Source of the DNA: Gemmatimonadota bacterium
GTDB taxonomy: Bacteria; Latescibacterota; UBA2968; UBA8231
Assembly (NCBI GenBank): GCA_018660835.1
Contig: JABJJN010000042.1
Location: forward strand, 1-63,316
Reading direction: 5' to 3'
Length of the DNA stretch: 63,316 bases
Shown here: in pieces, positions 1 to 9,246 of the stretch
Layout: every line of letters starts with the position of its first letter
Position numbering within the stretch: the first letter of the stretch is position 1
Made by a program: the position numbers and the translations under genes
Notes under the pieces: model-generated
Told to the model about the DNA's origin: nothing
The model's database searches: none
What the model saw: the letters and a program-made list of their open reading frames with translations, nothing else

Positions 1-624
1 AAGATGCAGGCCGTCATCGATAGAGCGTATGAGCTGACCAAGGGGGAAGCGGTTGTCACGACCGACGTTGGCCAGCATCAAATGTGGGCTGCTCAATTCT
101 ACCGCACCGCCCATCACCGGCAGTGGTTGTCTTCCGGCGGCGCAGGCACGATGGGGTATGGTTTCCCGGCCGCAGTAGGTGCTCAGTTTGGTCGGCCAGG
201 TGAAACGGTGATTGCCGTCGTTGGAGATGGTGGCTTTCAGATGACCCTGGCAGAATTAGCGACAGCAGCCATTCACAAACTCCCTGTGAAGGTTCTGATT
301 CTCGACAACAAGTTTCTGGGAATGGTGCGGCAGTGGCAGAATTTGTTTTTCGACAACCGGCTGTCCGGTGTCGACCTGGAGGGTAATCCGGATTTCGTCA
401 AACTTGCAGAGGCATATGGAATCCAGGGGTACCACATAAGACGCACAGCAGATATCGACAAGATTCTTACACGTGCTTTTGACCATGAGGGTCCAGTCGT
501 CATCCACTGTCACTGCGAGAAGGAAGACAATGTCTTCCCCATGATTCCCGCCGGCGCCTCTCTCGAAGAGATGCTGATCGAAGCGCCCCGCCACAAATTG
601 GCCAAGCCGACGGGCAGCACCTGA
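1..624 (+). CDS. ilvB: Acetolactate synthase large subunit, 3' part (partial)
   Basis: C-terminal ~207 residues of the catalytic subunit of acetolactate (acetohydroxyacid) synthase, the thiamine-diphosphate enzyme that makes 2-acetolactate and 2-aceto-2-hydroxybutyrate for valine, leucine and isoleucine synthesis. The thiamine-diphosphate motif is visible from [11 protein letters not shown] to LILDN with the usual spacing of just under 30 residues, followed by the family segment GMVRQWQ and a C-terminal FPMIPAG stretch. The gene is cut by the left window edge, so its start and the first two domains cannot be seen. It ends 22 bp before the regulatory subunit gene, so the two form an operon. 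Identity is secure; catabolic versus anabolic form is settled by the neighbouring small subunit. Confidence 0.95.
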   Translation, partial: KMQAVIDRAYELTKGEAVVTTDVGQHQMWAAQFYRTAHHRQWLSSGGAGTMGYGFPAAVGAQFGRPGETVIAVVGDGGFQMTLAELATAAIHKLPVKVLILDNKFLGMVRQWQNLFFDNRLSGVDLEGNPDFVKLAEAYGIQGYHIRRTADIDKILTRAFDHEGPVVIHCHCEKEDNVFPMIPAGASLEEMLIEAPRHKLAKPTGST

Positions 625-646
625 GCCAAAACAACAGGAAATTGAG

Positions 647-1231
647 ATGACTCAATCCACGATTGAACACAGCAGCAACGGTCATGCACGGCGTGACGCG
701 GCTCGTGCCTATGAGCGCTATTCACACGACGGGCAAACCATCCGCAAGACCACGATTGGTTTGCTCGTAAACGATCAACCCGGGGTTTTGATGCGTGTCA
801 GCCAGACGTTCGCTCGTCGTGCCTACAACATCGAATCCCTTGTCGTTTCACCGGCGCACTCCATCCCCAACACATCGAGGATGACCATCACCTGCTCTGG
901 ACCTGGTGATGTGCTACACCAAATCATCCTGCAGCTGGACAAGCTTGTGGACGTCATCCGTGCCTGTGATCATACAGATGACGAAGCGGTTATTCGTGAG
1001 CTGGCTCTGTTCAAGGTCGTTTGCACCGTCGCAGAACGGACGGAGGTGTTGCAGATTGCTGAGGTGTTTAGAGCTCAGACGGTGGATATCTCGGATGAGA
1101 CGATCACCCTCGAAGCGACAGGTACGTCGGAGAAAATGGACGCTCTGGAGAAACTCCTCAGCAAATTCGACCTGCGCGAGATGGTTAGAACTGGTAAAGT
1201 CGTCATGGCAAAAGGAATCGAAGTTACCTGA
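647..1231 (+). CDS. ilvN: Acetolactate synthase regulatory (small) subunit
   Basis: Regulatory subunit of acetolactate synthase; in the family it binds the end product valine and activates the large subunit. The protein is 194 residues: an ACT domain begins at about residue 41 (TTIGLLVNDQPGVLMRVSQ, then RRAYNIESLVVSPA), and a second C-terminal domain covers about 120-194. Family members are usually 160-175 residues. The extra length is a polar N-terminal tail of about 35 residues with a run of Arg, Ala and His. An AGGAAAT ribosome-binding site precedes the ATG. It follows ilvB in the same direction. The gene ends before a strong hairpin shared with the converging TonB receptor gene. Confidence 0.95.
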   Translation: MTQSTIEHSSNGHARRDAARAYERYSHDGQTIRKTTIGLLVNDQPGVLMRVSQTFARRAYNIESLVVSPAHSIPNTSRMTITCSGPGDVLHQIILQLDKLVDVIRACDHTDDEAVIRELALFKVVCTVAERTEVLQIAEVFRAQTVDISDETITLEATGTSEKMDALEKLLSKFDLREMVRTGKVVMAKGIEVT

Positions 1232-1277
1232 TCCCTTGCGTCATAGCACCGGATGCCCCACGACACTGCAAAAGAAA

Positions 1278-1313
1278 GAAGGGGGAGAGAGCGTCATCGC
1301 TCTCTCCCCCTTC
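1278..1313. terminator. Bidirectional terminator between ilvN and the TonB receptor
   Basis: A perfect 16-bp inverted repeat (1278-1293 and 1298-1313) with a TCAT loop lies between two converging genes. The plus-strand 3' flank has few T residues, but on the minus strand the hairpin is followed by a T-rich tract (TTCTTTCTTTTGC). It is therefore a good intrinsic terminator for the receptor gene, and the very stable stem probably also stops ilvBN transcripts. Confidence 0.8.
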
Positions 1314-1377
1314 GTCATTGATACGGCCTTGTCGACCCGACGACTATCGAATCGACGCAGGAACTCTGGTGCAGCGT

Positions 1378-4290
1378 CTAAAAGTCGAGACCTAGCTGCG
1401 CATAAAGGAGCCGACCCACTTCGGGCGCACCGACAAAAGCGCGATATGAGTTGTCGAGGGCATTGTCGACGTTGATCAATAGATTCAGCCCTTCATAGGG
1501 CAACTCGTATTTGGCTTGTAGGTCAAGGATCGTGTACGAGTCAACATCACCGATGTAGACACCAGAATTCATGGGAAAACTGCCATTGTGGCGAATATTG
1601 GCCCCCACGCGAAGCCCCAACGGCCAGACATCGTAGGTAGTGCCTACCTTGAACTTGTGTTGCGGTGCATTCAGGGCGACGTCATCGACGTTGGCGAGAT
1701 TCGGCCAGAAGTCGTCGCTCACGAATGAATAGCTGCCATTGAACGTCAGGTGGTCGGTTGGGTAATATCCGAGGGCCAGGTCGACTCCATACAATGTCAC
1801 GTCACCGAAATTACGGTAGGTCAGCAGAACGGCCGTCGGATCATAGGCCTGCTCTGGCGAAACCGTGCCATACGGAATCTGCGCTGCGCCCCCAGTAAAG
1901 ATCGATGTCAGTTCGTCGGCTGCGGTGCCATTGTTGTTTCCCGTGACAACGCCCGGAATTGCGGTCTGGTCCAGGGCGCCGAGCACGGAGGCAACCTGTG
2001 CATTGGCGGGATCGTCCAAGACACCCTGAAATGCGGGGCCCAAGGCGGCTGCCAGCGCGGCAGGATCGAGGAAGACATTCGGTGTCTCGACCTGCAAGGG
2101 ACCACCAAAGTCCTCAATCTCTGAACGATAGAGATCAGCCGAGACGACGACGTTGCCCCCGACGATCCCCTTGTAACCAACCTCAATTGTCTGGGTGATC
2201 GTCGACTGTGCCCGTGGCACATCGATCGCGTCGGCAATCGGATCAAAACCTGCCGTGGCCAGATTGAGTTCGGCCAGCGTGTTTCGCAGACCCGGCAGTT
2301 GCGCCGGAATGAGAGACGGCAGCGAGGCAATCACGGCAGCTGACGCTGCCTCTCCCTGAGCCTGCGCCGTGGCGGGATCAAGTCCGAGGGAGATCAGTTG
2401 TGCAGCGATGAGCCCAGGCGCCAGAAGTTCAAGGGCCGGGCCAAACTGTGCCAGCGTCGCCGCAGCGCCGATATTCCACTGCACATTCGTGGCGATCGGA
2501 TCATGCAGCGCGATGTAGCCATCTCCATCCAGTGAGTAGCCAGGGGCACCCGGCGTCAGTCCGAGAGCCGCGAGTTGTCCCTGCAGAGCTGGTGAGAATG
2601 ACGAACGATACATTGGCGCACCGTCGGCGCCGCGACGAAACGTGAAGCCTTCATCGAAGCCCTCTCGATACGTCCCCTGAGCTCGAACAGCAACAGCGGG
2701 TGAGAATCCGAGACTCGACTGGAATGCCCCCAGTCCAAACGGATCGGCTGCGGACTCGAGATCGAGATAGAGATTGTTCGTGGAGGGTGTAGAGAAAGCG
2801 CGATTGTAGGTAAGTCGGAAGGTCTGCGTGTCGTATGGCTTATAGAGCAGCGCTGCCCTTGGTGAAATCTCAGGATCTACCAGGCGATTGTGATCATCAT
2901 ATCTGAGGGCCAGAACGAGGTCCAGATTCGACGTCAACTTGGTTTCGCTCTGTAGATACGCGCCATACTCGTCAATGTCGTCATCATCCTCGTTGTTACC
3001 GGTGATGGTACCTTCCGTTTGCGGACGTGTGAACAGGGCGTCCGCCCCGTAGGTAAATTTCTGGCGTGTTCCGAGAAAGGCGGAGTGTTGGATCTGGAAT
3101 ACGTCGAGGGTCGACTTGTCGACGATTTCCTGACCGCTCCGAAACAGGAACGTATCCCCTGCATTGCTCCAATTATGGTAGTACTGCGCAAACCAATCCT
3201 TGTACAGCAGTCTTGTCTGCACGTAATTGTAGGTCCAGCCATCAGCTTGACCGGCGCCAAGACCGGTCATTTCGATGTGATCGCTTGAGTTGTATCCATA
3301 CGACAGCACCGCTGTCAGATCGTCGGTCGGTCGATAGTCAAGGCGGGCTTCAACACTGCGTCGCTCGATGTCATAGTCTCGCTCCCGTAGAGCAGGATTT
3401 GCGGCACGCGCAGCAACCTCCGCCGGATCATCATACTCCCAGTCCTTGCCCGTGTAATACTGTGCAGACAGCTTCAGAGCCAACTTCTGGTTGATGACCG
3501 CCGCATGACGAATCAGGCCCTTTTGCAGAGATCTCTCCCCCAGCCCCAGTTGCACGTTGGTTCCCGTCGACGTAAAGGGTGACCGCGTAATCAGATGCAT
3601 CACGCCATTGGCGCTGTTCGGCCCGTAAAGGGCAGCTCCCGGGCCAAGCACGACTTCGACCCGCTCGATATCTGCACCGCTGGCGGGAATGAAGTTGTAG
3701 GCATTGAGGCGCAATGATGGAACTCGTGCGATCCGATTGTCGGTCAATACAAGCATGGCACCGGAGAAGATGTTGTTGAACCCCCGGACGACGACATTGC
3801 TCTGCACCAGACCTGTCTTGGCAAAGTCAACCCCGGGTTGATCGCGGATGTACTCAGAAACTGACAACACGGCGCGAGCCTCGATCTCGTCGCCCTCTAC
3901 AACCGAAACCGAAGCGGGAGCATCGAGGACCTTCTCCTGAGACCGAGAGGCCGAAACGATGCTCTGCTCGAGATCGATCACCGACAACTCAAGATTTGCA
4001 TTGAACCGGGTTACCTGTCCCCCCACAGCGACATCCTGAAAAACTGCCAGCCGATATCCTATGTGGGTGACACGGATTTGGTAGGTCCCCTCTGCCAGGT
4101 CGATGACAGAGTATTCTCCATCCAAACCGGTGACACTTCCTGCGGGCTCGAGGCCCGCACGCAGGACGACGATATTGGCTCCTGGCAATGGATTTCCATC
4201 GGCATCCGAAATTGTTCCTGTCAGGTCCGCAGCGTGAACAGAGCTCACGCAAACAGCGACGGCGATAAGCATCTTGAGCGTTCGATACAT
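1378..4290 (-). CDS. TonB-dependent outer membrane receptor
   Basis: A 970-residue TonB-dependent receptor for energised uptake across the outer membrane; the substrate cannot be told. A signal peptide (MYRTLKMLIAVAVCVSSVHA) is followed by a carboxypeptidase-regulatory-like beta-sandwich at about 21-105 (TGTISDADGNPLPGANIVV). The plug at about 115-230 contains DQPGVDFAKTGLVQSNVVVRG and the segment DIERVEVVLGPGAALYGPN. The barrel runs to the C-terminus and ends in Phe, as outer-membrane barrels do. Long Ala- and Leu-rich loops at about 570-700 and 745-830 are unusual. The N-terminal beta-sandwich is typical of FCB receptors. It starts at an ATG with a G-rich ribosome site and is monocistronic, between the terminator at 1278-1313 and a divergent intergenic region. 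Confidence 0.9.
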   Translation of the reverse strand: MYRTLKMLIAVAVCVSSVHAADLTGTISDADGNPLPGANIVVLRAGLEPAGSVTGLDGEYSVIDLAEGTYQIRVTHIGYRLAVFQDVAVGGQVTRFNANLELSVIDLEQSIVSASRSQEKVLDAPASVSVVEGDEIEARAVLSVSEYIRDQPGVDFAKTGLVQSNVVVRGFNNIFSGAMLVLTDNRIARVPSLRLNAYNFIPASGADIERVEVVLGPGAALYGPNSANGVMHLITRSPFTSTGTNVQLGLGERSLQKGLIRHAAVINQKLALKLSAQYYTGKDWEYDDPAEVAARAANPALRERDYDIERRSVEARLDYRPTDDLTAVLSYGYNSSDHIEMTGLGAGQADGWTYNYVQTRLLYKDWFAQYYHNWSNAGDTFLFRSGQEIVDKSTLDVFQIQHSAFLGTRQKFTYGADALFTRPQTEGTITGNNEDDDDIDEYGAYLQSETKLTSNLDLVLALRYDDHNRLVDPEISPRAALLYKPYDTQTFRLTYNRAFSTPSTNNLYLDLESAADPFGLGAFQSSLGFSPAVAVRAQGTYREGFDEGFTFRRGADGAPMYRSSFSPALQGQLAALGLTPGAPGYSLDGDGYIALHDPIATNVQWNIGAAATLAQFGPALELLAPGLIAAQLISLGLDPATAQAQGEAASAAVIASLPSLIPAQLPGLRNTLAELNLATAGFDPIADAIDVPRAQSTITQTIEVGYKGIVGGNVVVSADLYRSEIEDFGGPLQVETPNVFLDPAALAAALGPAFQGVLDDPANAQVASVLGALDQTAIPGVVTGNNNGTAADELTSIFTGGAAQIPYGTVSPEQAYDPTAVLLTYRNFGDVTLYGVDLALGYYPTDHLTFNGSYSFVSDDFWPNLANVDDVALNAPQHKFKVGTTYDVWPLGLRVGANIRHNGSFPMNSGVYIGDVDSYTILDLQAKYELPYEGLNLLINVDNALDNSYRAFVGAPEVGRLLYAQLGLDF

Positions 4291-4719
4291 GTGGATTCCC
4301 CCCCGAGTCGGTCAATTGGCTGCGCAAATATAGAAAGAACGAGCCCGAGCGCGATGTTTCATGTATACGTAATTGCTGTCGTCCACTGATCTTGTGTCGA
4401 TTCCGACTGATTTTCCTCCAGGGCGAGGAAGGTCCATGGTCTTGCTGGCCCTCTGGGGAGGGGGTATATTCCCCATCCGTTCCTGCAAGGCCAGCAGCCT
4501 GTTTTTGTCCCTCAGCAGTTTGGCAGCAGGTACACTCGATTTCGTCTTTACCACCGACCCTTCGCGATACGTTACCCATCGATTTGAAAACTGCGATAAT
4601 CGTCGCCGACGGTTGCGGTTTGACGACTGCTGGTGCCGTTCCGATGTGCCACTCTCTGAGACCAGGGGCAAGGCAATTGGTTGGATTTCACTCCACTTCG
4701 AAGCTGAAGCAGACGCGAC
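4291..4719. other. Divergent intergenic region, receptor / ppdK
   Basis: 429 bp between two divergently transcribed genes, with no convincing ORF. It should carry both promoters. Weak candidates are TATATT on the minus strand (4327-4332) for the receptor and GATAAT on the plus strand (4595-4600) for ppdK; neither has a good -35 box. An inverted repeat TGGGGA/TCCCCA lies near 4455-4476. No riboswitch core was recognised. Confidence 0.4.
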
Positions 4720-7362
4720 ATGGCTAAGCAGAAGTACGTCTACATCTTTGGCGCCCAGAAGACCGAGGGCGATGCAACACAGAAGAATCTGTTGGGTGGC
4801 AAGGGGGCCAACCTTGCCGAAATGTCAAAACTAGGATTGCCGGTGCCTGCTGGTTTTACCATTTCGACGGATGTTTGCACCTACTACTACGATCATGGCC
4901 AGAAGTACCCATCGCAGCTTCGTACCCAGGTACTTGAGGCAATCAAGTCTGTCGAAAAGAAGATGGGCGCGACCTTTGGCGATCCGAAGAACCCGCTGTT
5001 GCTCTCCGTTCGCTCGGGTGCTCGGGTATCGATGCCGGGGATGATGGAGACGGTTCTGAATCTAGGACTCAACGACGAGATCATCGCTGGTCTGATCAAA
5101 CTCAGTGGCGATGCACGTTTCGCCTACGACGTGTACCGCCGCTTCATTCAGATGTATGGCGACGTCGTGATGGGCCTGCGCCCTGAAGGCAAGGAAATCG
5201 ACCCCTTCGAGGCACTGCTTGAGAAGAAGAAGCATCAGCGCGGCGTCGAAATTGACAGTGAACTATCAGCAGACGATCTCAAGACTTTGTGCCAGCAGTT
5301 TAAGGCCGTCATCAAGAAACGCCTGAAGCGTCCCTTTCCTGAAGACCCGGAAGAGCAGCTGTGGGGTGCCGTGGGTGCGGTATTCGGATCCTGGCAGGGC
5401 GCCCGTGCGATCCGCTACCGCGAGTTGGAGAAGATTCCCCATGGCTGGGGCACGGCCGTCAACGTGCAGTCCATGGTCTATGGCAACATGGGTGATGATT
5501 GTGCGACAGGCGTCGCCTTCACGCGTGACCCATCTACGGGCAAGCGTGAGTTGTATGGTGAGTTCCTCATCAATGCCCAAGGTGAAGACGTTGTCGCCGG
5601 TATACGTACACCGGAGCCCGTGTCGCGATTGAAACGCAAAATGCCCAAGGTGTATGCTGAATTCGAGAAGGTTTGCGCGAATCTCGAACGGCACTACAAG
5701 GACATGCAGGATCTCGAGTTCACAATCCAGAAGGGCAAGCTGTGGATGCTGCAGACGCGTAGTGGTAAACGCACTGCCGCAGCAGCCGTCAAAACCGCCG
5801 TCGATATGGCGAAAGAGCGGCTCATCTCACAGAAAGAGGCGCTGCTGAGAGTACGCCCTGGAGATCTCGACCAGCTTCTGCACCCGTCTTTCGATGCGAA
5901 AGCCAAACGCGATGTCATCGGCGTTGGCCTACCAGCCTCCCCGGGCGCAGCCAGTGGTAGGGTGGTGTTCAATGCGGAGGAGGCGGAGGCAGAGGCCGCC
6001 AAAGGCGAGAAAGTCATCCTTGTCCGCATCGAAACGTCTCCCGAGGACATCGGCGGCATGCACGCTGCGCAGGGAATCCTCACTGCTCGCGGTGGTATGA
6101 CGTCCCATGCAGCCGTCGTCGCCAGAGGCATGGGCAAGTGCTGCGTTGCCGGCTGTGGTGCACTGGCCATCGATTATGGCAAGGATCTGTTCAAAGCGGG
6201 CGGCAAGACCATCAAGCGAGGTGACTGGGTTTCAATCGATGGCTCTTCCGGCCAGGTGATGCTGGGTCAGGTAGCGACCCAGGAGGCCACCTTCTCGAAG
6301 GAATTTGGCGAGTTGATGAAGTGGGCGGATCGCGAGCGACGCCTCAAGGTGCGCACCAACGCCGATTCGCCGAATGACTCGATGGTGGCACGGAAGTTTG
6401 GCGCCGAAGGTATTGGTCTGTGCCGGACCGAACACATGTTCTTTGAAGGGAATCGCATTGACGCTGTTCGCGAGATGATTCTCGCTGAAGACGAAGCGGG
6501 ACGACGGAAAGCACTCGCCAAACTCAAGCCCATTCAGCGCAAAGATTTCGAAGGCATCTTCAAGGCCATGAATGGTCTGCCTGTGACGATTCGACTCTTG
6601 GATCCACCTCTGCACGAGTTCTTACCACATGAAGCACCGCAGCAGAAGGAGATGGCTCAGAAGATGGGGATCTCCGTGCAGAAGGTGCGCCAACTCGTCG
6701 ACTCTCTACATGAGTTCAACCCCATGCTCGGACACCGTGGCTGTCGACTCGGCGTCACCTTTCCTGAGATCTACGAAATGCAGGTGGAGGCGATCATCGA
6801 GGCGGCGATCAATGTGAAGAACAAGAAGATCAAGGCCCTGCCAGAAATTATGATTCCTCTCGTTGGTACGGTTGCTGAACTTGCTATGCTAAAGACGATG
6901 ACGAACAAGGTCGCCAAGGCTGTGCAGGCGAAGAAGAAGACGAAGGTTTCGTACCTGGTGGGCACGATGATTGAGATCCCCCGTGCCGCTTTGATTGCCG
7001 ATCAGATTGCCGAGGAAGCAGAATTCTTCAGCTTTGGCACGAACGACCTGACACAGCTCACATTTGGCTACAGTCGCGATGATGCGGGCAAATTCCTGCC
7101 GGTCTACGTCGAGAAGGGCATCCTGCCCGATGACCCATTTCAAGCTCTCGACCAGGAAGGAACCGGTCAGTTGCTGAAAATGGGCACGGAACGCGGACGC
7201 AAGACACGGAAGAATCTCAAGGTCGGTATCTGTGGTGAACACGGTGGCGACCCCTCCTCCGTTGAGTTCTGTCATGACGTCGGATTTGACTACGTATCCT
7301 GTTCGCCTTTCCGTGTGCCTATCGCGCGGCTGGCAGCAGCTCAGGCGTCACTAAAATCGTAA
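4720..7362 (+). CDS. ppdK: Pyruvate, phosphate dikinase
   Basis: Cytosolic PPDK interconverts pyruvate + ATP + phosphate with phosphoenolpyruvate + AMP + pyrophosphate, linking glycolysis and gluconeogenesis. The 880-residue length matches the family. The N-terminal ATP-grasp domain starts with GGKGANLAEMSKLGLPVPAGF. The phosphohistidine domain has GGMTSHAAVVARGMGKCC, whose His carries the phosphate. The C-terminal TIM barrel contains GFGTNDLTQLTFGYSRDD-like residues (FSFGTNDLTQLTFGYSRDD) and the catalytic Cys in VGICGEHGGDPSSVEF. It starts at an ATG with little Shine-Dalgarno signal and stands alone, followed by a hairpin at 7373-7400. Confidence 0.97.
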   Translation: MAKQKYVYIFGAQKTEGDATQKNLLGGKGANLAEMSKLGLPVPAGFTISTDVCTYYYDHGQKYPSQLRTQVLEAIKSVEKKMGATFGDPKNPLLLSVRSGARVSMPGMMETVLNLGLNDEIIAGLIKLSGDARFAYDVYRRFIQMYGDVVMGLRPEGKEIDPFEALLEKKKHQRGVEIDSELSADDLKTLCQQFKAVIKKRLKRPFPEDPEEQLWGAVGAVFGSWQGARAIRYRELEKIPHGWGTAVNVQSMVYGNMGDDCATGVAFTRDPSTGKRELYGEFLINAQGEDVVAGIRTPEPVSRLKRKMPKVYAEFEKVCANLERHYKDMQDLEFTIQKGKLWMLQTRSGKRTAAAAVKTAVDMAKERLISQKEALLRVRPGDLDQLLHPSFDAKAKRDVIGVGLPASPGAASGRVVFNAEEAEAEAAKGEKVILVRIETSPEDIGGMHAAQGILTARGGMTSHAAVVARGMGKCCVAGCGALAIDYGKDLFKAGGKTIKRGDWVSIDGSSGQVMLGQVATQEATFSKEFGELMKWADRERRLKVRTNADSPNDSMVARKFGAEGIGLCRTEHMFFEGNRIDAVREMILAEDEAGRRKALAKLKPIQRKDFEGIFKAMNGLPVTIRLLDPPLHEFLPHEAPQQKEMAQKMGISVQKVRQLVDSLHEFNPMLGHRGCRLGVTFPEIYEMQVEAIIEAAINVKNKKIKALPEIMIPLVGTVAELAMLKTMTNKVAKAVQAKKKTKVSYLVGTMIEIPRAALIADQIAEEAEFFSFGTNDLTQLTFGYSRDDAGKFLPVYVEKGILPDDPFQALDQEGTGQLLKMGTERGRKTRKNLKVGICGEHGGDPSSVEFCHDVGFDYVSCSPFRVPIARLAAAQASLKS

Positions 7363-7372
7363 AGTAAGTTGT

Positions 7373-7400
7373 CCCGCTGAGGTCTTCGGGCCTCGGCGGG
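7373..7400 (+). terminator. Probable terminator hairpin after ppdK
   Basis: CCCGCTGAGG and CCTCGGCGGG form a 10-bp stem with one G-T wobble around an 8-nt loop, 10 bp after the ppdK stop codon. There is no T-run, so termination may be partial or Rho-assisted. Confidence 0.5.
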
Positions 7401-7437
7401 TCATTCCCCTCCTCCCCTTCCCAGAGGTGCCTGTGGA

Positions 7438-8256
7438 ATGACCGAGACCATCGGTGCCCCCACTGTTGATGAGACGACCATTGCACCGTCTCAACATTCA
7501 ATCATTGCCGTTGCCAACCAAAAAGGTGGCGTCGGCAAAACAACGACAGCAGTAAATCTAGCCGCCTGTCTGGCAGTAGCCGAGAAGCGGACACTGCTCG
7601 TCGACATGGACCCGCAGGCCAATGCCACCAGTGGTTGTGGTATTGAAGCTGCGCAGGTGGAAGACGGCAACGTCTATCACGCATTGTTAGGTCACGCGCA
7701 ATTTGAAGATGTCATTCAGACGACCCAGATCCCCCACCTGTCCCTCGCCCCCAGTCATATCAACCTCACCGGGGCCGAGGTAGAGATGGTGGGTCTGATC
7801 GCCAGAGAACAGAAGTTGCAGACCTGCCTGGCGCGCGTCGCCGATGACTACGACTACATCATCCTCGACTGCCCGCCTTCTCTCGGCCTGCTGACGCTGA
7901 ACTCACTGACAGCAGCGGCTTCTGTCCTGATTCCTATTCAGTGCGAGTACTATGCTCTTGAGGGTTTGGGTAAGTTGCTGAACACGATCCGTCTGATTCA
8001 GCGGCATCTCAACAAGCAGCTTCAAATAGCCGGCGTTCTGCTCACCATGTTCGACCAGCGGTTGAATCTGTCGCGCCAGGTGGCAGATGAAGTGCGCTCG
8101 TATTTTGGCGGCAAGGTGTACAAGACGCTGATCACGAGGAATGTCCGACTCGCCGAAGCCCCTGGACACGGCCAGCCTATCGTCCTCTACGATATCGTTT
8201 CACCAGGAGCGCAGAATTACATGAGTCTTGCAGGGGAAATCATCCAGCATGGCTAG
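7438..8256 (+). CDS. parA: Chromosome partitioning ATPase ParA/Soj
   Basis: ParA ATPase that works with ParB and parS sites to segregate the chromosome. After a 20-residue polar N-terminal extension, the deviant Walker A motif ANQKGGVGKTTTAVNLA is at about residues 25-41, LLVDMDPQANATSG at about 50-63, and Walker B (YIILDCPPSLGLLT) at about 139-152. Its 272 residues fit the chromosomal ParA family (typically 250-290). The last 8 bp overlap the start of parB, so the two are translationally coupled. I did not find a parS palindrome in the window. Confidence 0.96.
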   Translation: MTETIGAPTVDETTIAPSQHSIIAVANQKGGVGKTTTAVNLAACLAVAEKRTLLVDMDPQANATSGCGIEAAQVEDGNVYHALLGHAQFEDVIQTTQIPHLSLAPSHINLTGAEVEMVGLIAREQKLQTCLARVADDYDYIILDCPPSLGLLTLNSLTAAASVLIPIQCEYYALEGLGKLLNTIRLIQRHLNKQLQIAGVLLTMFDQRLNLSRQVADEVRSYFGGKVYKTLITRNVRLAEAPGHGQPIVLYDIVSPGAQNYMSLAGEIIQHG

Positions 8257-9124
8257 ACGGCAGGTTCTTGGCAAAGGGATTCATGCCCTGATTGCCGAAC
8301 ACCCTCAGGATGAGCGCAACTCAGAGCAGCAGATCATCGACCTTCCCGTCGACGTGATCGCGCCGAATCCGCACCAGCCACGTACCGAGTTTGACAATGA
8401 ACGCCTGCAGGAATTGGCTGGCTCCATTCGCGAGAAAGGTCTCCTGCAACCAATCGTCGTCAATCGGACGACACCTGACAGTTACCATCTGATCGCCGGT
8501 GAGCGCCGCTTGCGCGCGTCGAAGCTGGCGGGGCTGGAGGTGATCCCGGCCATCGTGCACGAGATCGAATCAGCTCAGGAATTGATGGAATTGGCGCTGG
8601 TGGAGAATCTCCAGCGCGAAGACTTGAACCCTATTGAAGAGGCCGAAGCCTATCGGTCGCTCATGTCCACGTGCATGCTGAGCCAGGATGACATCGCCAC
8701 GCGCGTCGGCAAGGACCGGTCGACTGTGGCCAACACGCTGCGTCTGCTGAAGTTGCCCGTATCCATACGCCAACTGCTCGGCGATGGAGCATTGCAGATG
8801 GGACATGCCCGCGCCTTGATCGGCCTCGATGAGGGGGCCGCCCTCGAACTGGCGACACGCACCATTGAGGAAGGCTGGACCGTTCGCCTCTTGGAGCAAT
8901 CTGTGCGCACCCATGGCAAGGGGCGCAAGCGCAAGAATGTCTCGACCAAGGACTCACGCAGTACACCCAGTGACCCCGTTCTGCAATCGTACGAAGACAA
9001 GTTGCGTCAGCGCTACGCCACTGCCGTGGGCATTCATCGTGGTGGCAAGAAGGGACGGATCGAACTGGAATTCTACGACGATGACGATCTGGGGCGGATT
9101 CTCGAGATCCTCCTCGACGCGTGA
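8249..9124 (+). CDS. parB: Chromosome partitioning protein ParB/Spo0J
   Basis: ParB CTPase and DNA-binding protein that loads at parS and spreads along DNA. I place the start at the ATG at 8249 (MARRQVLGKGIHALI), which overlaps the parA end by 8 bp and begins as ParB proteins do. The ParB/sulfiredoxin domain holds the CTP-binding motif GERRLRASKLAGL at about 85-97, with LVENLQREDLNPIEEA just after. The helix-turn-helix region includes VGKDRSTVANTLRLLKLP at about 151-168. The Lys/Arg-rich linker at about 225-245 leads to the C-terminal dimerisation domain. Length 291 residues, normal. Confidence 0.96.
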   Translation: MARRQVLGKGIHALIAEHPQDERNSEQQIIDLPVDVIAPNPHQPRTEFDNERLQELAGSIREKGLLQPIVVNRTTPDSYHLIAGERRLRASKLAGLEVIPAIVHEIESAQELMELALVENLQREDLNPIEEAEAYRSLMSTCMLSQDDIATRVGKDRSTVANTLRLLKLPVSIRQLLGDGALQMGHARALIGLDEGAALELATRTIEEGWTVRLLEQSVRTHGKGRKRKNVSTKDSRSTPSDPVLQSYEDKLRQRYATAVGIHRGGKKGRIELEFYDDDDLGRILEILLDA

Positions 9125-9246
9125 ACGGCGCAGGTGTCTCCGAGAGATCCTGGGTTACGGGATCCTGCCATCCAGCACAGCGTCTGTTACAGTAACCCCG
9201 ACAGGAACTCCTTCCTTCCGCGTCGCTTAGCTCAGAGAAAACTGCC

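Noticed and set aside
4640..4680. CTGAGA with a nearby GGGGC, suggestive of a TPP riboswitch
   Set aside because: The other conserved TPP elements and spacing are absent, and ppdK is not a thiamine gene.
9152..9198. GGGTTAC/GTAACCC inverted repeat after parB
   Set aside because: The 33-nt loop and lack of a T-run make it a weak terminator candidate; could be chance.
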